From NCBI GenBank assembly GCA_046160675.1, contig JBJXHH010000145.1, positions 1 to 8,832 on the forward strand: a DNA stretch of 8,832 nucleotides. Direction: 5' to 3'. A program made the translations under genes and the position numbers. Positions 5,234 through 8,832 of this stretch are shown here, in pieces. A model generated the notes under the pieces. The model did not search any database and was not told where the DNA came from. It was given only the letters and a program-made list of their open reading frames with translations. Origin of the DNA: JACMJP01 sp046160675. GTDB taxonomy: Bacteria; Bacteroidota; Bacteroidia; Chitinophagales; BACL12. The stretch's first letter is position 1; every line of letters begins with the position of its first letter.

Positions 5234-7015
5234 TTAACGGATAATGATCTCGTAAGGTAATCTTGCCTGCATCAACGGTTTTTCAAGAAGCTTCGTTACA
5301 GCTTCATAATGCGGATAGAATACACCAAGTTTATCTGCAAGCAATTTTGTTTTTGTTTCCTCAGTCATACTGTGAAGTATATTGGTGAAGAATGTTTCTT
5401 CCTGTTTGGGAAATTCAACAATTGAATATTCCTTCAATCCCGCCTGGCTTACAGCATAAGCAATTGTTTCATCAATGCCACCTATTTCGTCAACCAAGCC
5501 AAGTTCTTTTGCTTTCAATCCAATCCAGATCCTGCCCTGCGCAACAGATTCTACCTGATCCATTGAAAGGCCTCTGCCATCAGCCACCATTTTTTTAAAT
5601 TTATCATAAGTTGAATCCACTCCTTGCTGTAAGATATTTTTTTCGAAATCGTCGAATTCTCTTGTAATAGATGGAAAATCAGCATGTGCTGAGGTATTCA
5701 CAGTGTCGAAACTGATACCGATCTTATCATTCATCAGATCTGAAATTTCAGGAACGATGAGGAATACTCCAATGCTTCCAGTAAGTGTGTTAGGTTCAGC
5801 AAAAATTCTGTCTGCATTGCAGCTTATCATATACCCTCCACTTGCAGCATAACTTCCCATACTTACAATCACAGGTTTTTTTTCCTTTGCTTTTTCAATG
5901 CTACGCCACATTACATCACTTGCCACGGCACTACCCCCCGGAGAATTCACCCTTAAAACAATTGCTTTTATATTTTCGTCTTTTGCGGCTTCGTTCATCA
6001 TGTCTGCAAATGTTTTTGATCCAATGTAACCGCTTTCACCTTCCCCATCTATAATTGTTCCGTCGGCATACACTACTGCTATTTTTTCTTTCACAGTTTT
6101 TTCAAAAGGGTTTAAATTTTGAAATGTGGAAGAATATTTCCCTAAGCTGATTATTGTAACCGTATCAGTAGTGTTAAGCCCGATTTTACTCTTCAAAATA
6201 TCATGCACCTCGTCTTCATACAAAACGTCATTAACTAAACCAACTTGCCTGGCAAACGCCGGGTACCAGCCGGATAAATTATTGGCAATGTTTTTAAGTT
6301 CTTCCGTTCCAATATTTCTTGTTGAGGAAATTTCAGAAAGGTTATGAACGAAAAGTGAGTTCAAGTAATCTCTAAGCTGCAACCTGTTCTCATCACTCAT
6401 TTTTTCCATCCTAAAAGGTTCTGTTGCGCTTTTGAATTTCCCATCATAAAAGATTTGTGTTTTAACGCCCAGTTTATCCAATGCTTCTTTGTAAAATGAT
6501 ACCTGGGCGCTGTATCCTTTAAATTCAAGAATACCTGATGGATTTAAATAAACTGCATCACCAACGCTTCCCAGGAAATACGCAGCCTGGTTAATGACTT
6601 CACCATAGGCTATAACAAATTTCCCGCTGTTCTTCTTAAAATCTTCAAGGGCATCTCTCACTTCCTGAAGGGTGGCTGATGAATTAGGATTCAACCCGAG
6701 TCTTATGTAAATACCCTTAATATTATCGTCTTTTTCAGCATGTTTAATGGAAGCAAGAATATCATTCAATCCGATGGCATTATCAAAACTCAATGATAAA
6801 AGAGATAGCCCTGCAGCAAGGTTTTCCTGTGTTTGTTCAGGAATAGAGTAGTTCAGGTTTAACTCAAGTACGGAGTTTACTTTTACTGTCGCCTCTTTCT
6901 TTTCAAACTGCTTTGAAAGGCCGGAAATCATACCCCCAATGAAGAAAAACAACAGGATCATAAATACAACAAGTGCAAGCAAGGCAGCGAAAAAAGAACG
7001 GAAGAAATCTTTCAT
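5234..7015 (-). CDS. sppA: Signal peptide peptidase SppA, 67K long form
   Basis: SppA is a membrane-anchored serine peptidase that degrades cleaved signal peptides and other envelope peptides through a Ser/Lys dyad. The 593-residue protein has one N-terminal membrane anchor (residues about 8-30) followed by two ClpP-like peptidase S49 repeats. The first repeat supplies the general-base lysine, K195, in GKFKSATEPF (192-201). The second supplies the nucleophile S392 in SYAASGGYMIS (388-398), preceded by the oxyanion-loop motif RVNSPGGSA (355-363) and followed by TGSIGVF (412-418). This is the long two-domain form typified by E. coli SppA. In that enzyme the Lys and Ser meet at subunit interfaces of a tetramer, exposed to the periplasm. 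The gene is divergent from folK across 94 bases. ychF lies downstream on the same strand but has its own promoter candidate. All catalytic residues are present, so it is probably active. Confidence 0.96.
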   Translation of the reverse strand: MKDFFRSFFAALLALVVFMILLFFFIGGMISGLSKQFEKKEATVKVNSVLELNLNYSIPEQTQENLAAGLSLLSLSFDNAIGLNDILASIKHAEKDDNIKGIYIRLGLNPNSSATLQEVRDALEDFKKNSGKFVIAYGEVINQAAYFLGSVGDAVYLNPSGILEFKGYSAQVSFYKEALDKLGVKTQIFYDGKFKSATEPFRMEKMSDENRLQLRDYLNSLFVHNLSEISSTRNIGTEELKNIANNLSGWYPAFARQVGLVNDVLYEDEVHDILKSKIGLNTTDTVTIISLGKYSSTFQNLNPFEKTVKEKIAVVYADGTIIDGEGESGYIGSKTFADMMNEAAKDENIKAIVLRVNSPGGSAVASDVMWRSIEKAKEKKPVIVSMGSYAASGGYMISCNADRIFAEPNTLTGSIGVFLIVPEISDLMNDKIGISFDTVNTSAHADFPSITREFDDFEKNILQQGVDSTYDKFKKMVADGRGLSMDQVESVAQGRIWIGLKAKELGLVDEIGGIDETIAYAVSQAGLKEYSIVEFPKQEETFFTNILHSMTEETKTKLLADKLGVFYPHYEAVTKLLEKPLMQARLPYEIIIR

Positions 7016-7045
7016 GTCAGTTAATTGTCAGTTTCGTAAAATATT

Positions 7046-7079
7046 TTTGTCAAAGTTTATATTATTTTCAATAAGTTTG
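7046..7079 (+). promoter_or_regulatory. folK: folK promoter, Bacteroidota type
   Basis: TAAGTTTG (7072-7079) is a perfect TAnnTTTG -7 box with a TTTG -33 element at 7046-7049, 22 bases upstream. The predicted transcript would start about 20-25 bases before the ATG at 7110. This promoter probably drives folK, the deoxynucleoside kinase and perhaps the small secreted protein. Confidence 0.6.
7051..7058 (-). promoter_or_regulatory. sppA: Weak -7 box candidate for sppA
   Basis: Reading leftward, AAACTTTG (7058-7051) differs from TAnnTTTG at one position and lies 35 bases before the sppA ATG. No -33 TTG at a usual distance is visible. It abuts the folK -33 element, so if both are used they would compete for polymerase. 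Confidence 0.25.
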
Positions 7080-7109
7080 CGTTAGATTAGCAGCTCCCAA
7101 TACAACGAT

Positions 7110-7610
7110 ATGCAACATACCGCATTAATACTCCTCGGCACAAATTTAGGGAACCGTCATCAAAACCTGATGGCAGCAACCGGTGCCATCAGAACCTTCC
7201 TCGGAAGTGTTGAAAAGCAATCACATATCTATGAATCAGAACCTTGGGGCCGAACGCACCAACCGGAATTTTATAACCAGGCGCTGCATGTTGTTACCCC
7301 ATGTACTGCTTTGGAAACACTGCATCACATTAAACAAATTGAGTTCTTACTAGGTCGGGATAACAAAGAAAAATGGGCTCCCCGTACTATAGATATTGAT
7401 ATTCTTTTCTTTGACGATTTACAGGTTGAATCGCCTATTCTTACAATTCCACATCCGCATATGCACCTTCGCAGGTTCACACTTGAGCCCCTAATAGAAA
7501 TTGCGGCTGATCATTATCACCCGGTTTTAAAGAAAACCATTGGGGAGATTTATGAAGAATGTACAGATACTTTGCGGGTTACATCGCTTGATCTTGTTTA
7601 CCAATATTGA
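7110..7610 (+). CDS. folK: 6-hydroxymethyl-7,8-dihydropterin pyrophosphokinase (HPPK)
   Basis: FolK transfers pyrophosphate from ATP to 6-hydroxymethyl-7,8-dihydropterin, the step before dihydropteroate synthase in cytosolic folate synthesis. The 166-residue protein is normal size for a single-domain HPPK. The N-terminal strand LILLGTNLGNR (6-16) is followed by the pterin-pocket segment YESEPWG (41-47) and FYNQAL (54-59). The signature WAPRTIDIDILFF (89-101) holds the two magnesium-binding aspartates D95 and D97. Helix-end PHPHMHLRRFTLEPL (114-128) matches the family's P-H-x2-x2-R-x-F-V-L-x-P-L pattern. About 10 extra residues follow the fold. ATG 7110 is the natural start, directly preceding the first strand. 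It is first of a likely folK-kinase unit, 67 bases before the next start. Confidence 0.96.
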   Translation: MQHTALILLGTNLGNRHQNLMAATGAIRTFLGSVEKQSHIYESEPWGRTHQPEFYNQALHVVTPCTALETLHHIKQIEFLLGRDNKEKWAPRTIDIDILFFDDLQVESPILTIPHPHMHLRRFTLEPLIEIAADHYHPVLKKTIGEIYEECTDTLRVTSLDLVYQY

Positions 7611-7677
7611 GTGTTTTATCTGATTCCAATTACTTACTTACTTCATTAATCTGTAGCATTGTTCCTACTTTTAAGCG

Positions 7678-8313
7678 ATGGATTATAGGATCATTACAGT
7701 GGAAGGGAATATTGGTAGTGGAAAAACTTCACTTTCAAAAAAACTTGCTGCTGAATATAATGCGAAGCTGATTCTTGAATCCTTTGCTGATAATCCTTTC
7801 CTCCAGAAATTCTTTGTAAAACAGAAAGATTATGCCCTGGGCATGGAAATGTTTTTCATGGCTGAGCGTTATGAGCAGCTTAAGGAAGAACTTAGTAACT
7901 GGGAACTGTTTGAACAACGGGTAGTTATAGATTATCTGTTTGAAAAATCCCTGTTATATTCAAAAGTGAACCTGGATGATGCTGAATATAACCTGTTCCA
8001 AAAGATATTCAACATTTTAAACCCTAAGTTGCCTAACAGCGACCTTATCATTTACCTTCATAGTAATACAGAAAGGTTGGTTACCAATATAGAAAAGCGG
8101 GGAAGGGAATTTGAGAAAACAGTAAGAAAGGAATACCTACAACAGATACAAGAGATTTATTTCGAATATTTCAAACAGCATCCAGATAACCGCATCTTAA
8201 TACTTGAGGTAAGTGATGCTGACTTTATACAAAATGACCAACACTACAATCAAATAAAGGAGCTCACACGGATGCAACATAAACCAGGCATTCATCATCA
8301 TAAAATCGGTTAG
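7678..8313 (+). CDS. Deoxynucleoside kinase (dGK/dAK/dCK family)
   Basis: These enzymes phosphorylate deoxynucleosides with ATP in the salvage route to dNTPs. The 211-residue protein opens with a strand and P-loop VEGNIGSGKTS (8-18). E34 (LILESF) lies in the position of the deoxyribose-binding glutamate. MFFMAERYEQL (58-68) forms the substrate-pocket helix. The conserved DRS/ERS region reads VVIDYLFEKSLLYSKVNL (82-99), so the motif arginine appears to be replaced. The lid helix has RLVTNIEKRGREFE (133-146), with R141 and R143 as probable phosphate contacts. Substrate preference cannot be read from sequence. It starts 67 bases after folK. Imperfect -7-like strings (TAGCATTG at 7654-7661, TACTTTTA at 7666-7673) precede it but have no -33 partner, so co-transcription with folK is the simpler model. 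The C-terminal tail (HKPGIHHHKIG) is histidine-rich. Confidence 0.9.
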   Translation: MDYRIITVEGNIGSGKTSLSKKLAAEYNAKLILESFADNPFLQKFFVKQKDYALGMEMFFMAERYEQLKEELSNWELFEQRVVIDYLFEKSLLYSKVNLDDAEYNLFQKIFNILNPKLPNSDLIIYLHSNTERLVTNIEKRGREFEKTVRKEYLQQIQEIYFEYFKQHPDNRILILEVSDADFIQNDQHYNQIKELTRMQHKPGIHHHKIG

Positions 8314-8332
8314 TTAAAACAACCATAAAAAA

Positions 8333-8731
8333 ATGAAAAGCCTAAGATTTTTTCTTTTCCTTACTACACTTTTAAGTATCCATGCAGTGTATGCACAAAA
8401 ACCCGCAACACTGACGGTGAGCTATGAATTTTCAAATATTGTGGAAGGATACGATCACAATACCTATTGTGAAGTTTGGATAGATGGGGTAAAAGCGGGT
8501 GAGAGCAGCAGGGGGCTAGAAAGCAAACCTAACAGTTTCACCATTCAAACAACCAGGGGCATACACAATGTTGAAATAAAAAACTTTGCAGAATATCAAG
8601 GCACTTGGGAAGAACACCTGGTAGCTAATGAATATAGTATTGATTGCTACTATTCTCAATCTATGAATCTCAAGAAAAAGAATAAGCTAAAACTCCTTTT
8701 TGATATTGACAAAGGTACTATTGTAAAGTAG
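8333..8731 (+). CDS. Small secreted protein of unknown function, beta-rich, PEGA-like
   Basis: The 132-residue product has a clear signal peptide: basic MKSLR, a hydrophobic core (residues 6-19) and a cleavage site after VYA (21) before Q22. The mature part is about 110 residues of short beta strands. The segment EVWIDGVKAGESSRG (47-61) followed by FTIQTTRGIHNVEIKN (69-84) resembles the xVxVDGxxxG...GxHxVxV pattern of PEGA-type and related surface beta domains; this is a resemblance, not an identification. Two cysteines, C46 and C105, could form a disulfide after export. The C-terminus is basic (LKKKNKLKLL, 113-122). No lipobox is seen, so it is probably periplasmic or surface rather than a lipoprotein. 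It starts 19 bases after the deoxynucleoside kinase with no promoter visible, suggesting the same transcript although no shared function is evident. Confidence 0.7.
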   Translation: MKSLRFFLFLTTLLSIHAVYAQKPATLTVSYEFSNIVEGYDHNTYCEVWIDGVKAGESSRGLESKPNSFTIQTTRGIHNVEIKNFAEYQGTWEEHLVANEYSIDCYYSQSMNLKKKNKLKLLFDIDKGTIVK

Positions 8732-8771
8732 GTTTTACTTTTAAGATTTTACCCCTGTAATAATTTCCGTT

Positions 8772-8779
8772 TATTTTTG
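8772..8779 (+). promoter_or_regulatory. -7 box candidate abutting the right-edge gene
   Basis: TATTTTTG matches TAnnTTTG and touches the ATG at 8780. A transcript from it would start around 8785, past that ATG but before the in-frame ATG at 8795. No TTG -33 element is visible, so this may be a chance match in T-rich DNA. Confidence 0.3.
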
Positions 8780-8832
8780 ATGAAAAATCTGCTCATGCGG
8801 GCATTCATCATTGTCTTCATTCTAATAACCGG
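8780..8832 (+). CDS. N-terminus of an exported or membrane protein (partial, cut by window end)
   Basis: An open frame begins at ATG 8780 and reads MKNLLMRAFIIVFILITG to the window edge. The basic residues followed by an uninterrupted hydrophobic run are typical of a signal peptide or first membrane segment. ATG 8795 (MRAFIIVF...) is an alternative start that still leaves a positive residue before the hydrophobic core. It lies 48 bases after the preceding secreted-protein gene on the same strand. No family can be named from 17 residues. Confidence 0.5.
   Translation, partial: MKNLLMRAFIIVFILIT

Noticed and set aside
8723..8745. GTAAA/TTTAC inverted repeat after the secreted-protein gene as a terminator
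   Set aside because: The stem is only five AT-rich pairs and overlaps the stop codon region; too weak to call.
1..8832. Defence, mobile or secondary-metabolite system
   Set aside because: All recognisable genes are core metabolism or envelope housekeeping; no transposase, nuclease, toxin-antitoxin pair or biosynthetic cluster is present.

Overview
The window looks like ordinary chromosome of a Bacteroidota bacterium, most likely in or near the Chitinophagaceae. The evidence is as follows. Base composition is moderately AT-rich. Shine-Dalgarno sequences are absent at nearly every start. Upstream regions carry TAnnTTTG-type -7 boxes, the signature of the Bacteroidota primary sigma factor. The proteins (long HX4D acyltransferase, SppA, YchF, FolK followed by a deoxynucleoside kinase) read as Bacteroidota versions of their families. 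No rRNA, tRNA, CRISPR array, transposase, phage gene or integration site was seen. I did not find a convincing new biological system; this is mainly core metabolism with two small exported proteins of unknown function.

Layout: (1) Bases 1-266 hold a non-coding regulatory stretch. It contains a possible start of a divergent gene leaving the left edge, three TGTCAA repeats, a short palindrome and a promoter almost abutting the next gene. (2) Bases 267-2991 (+) are a tight two-gene phospholipid unit. A glycerolipid acyltransferase overlaps gpsA by 8 bases, and GpsA makes the sn-glycerol-3-phosphate backbone that the acyltransferase class builds on. (3) Bases 3066-3446 (+) encode a small VOC-fold protein. 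It ends at a bidirectional terminator shared with the converging minus-strand genes.

(4) Bases 3488-7015 (-) hold, in transcription order, sppA (envelope peptidase), ychF (ribosome-associated ATPase) and a signal-peptide-bearing probable outer-membrane beta-barrel protein. ychF has its own promoter candidate, and the barrel gene follows it by 12 bases. (5) Bases 7110-8731 (+), divergent from sppA, hold folK (folate synthesis), a deoxynucleoside kinase (nucleotide salvage) and a small secreted protein. (6) At the right edge the first codons of another exported or membrane protein begin at 8780.

The items most worth a second look are a lysine-rich segment in GpsA, the non-standard motif III of the acyltransferase, the near-leaderless promoter geometry at 253-267, a hairpin at the predicted 5' end of the ychF message, and the two uncharacterised exported proteins.
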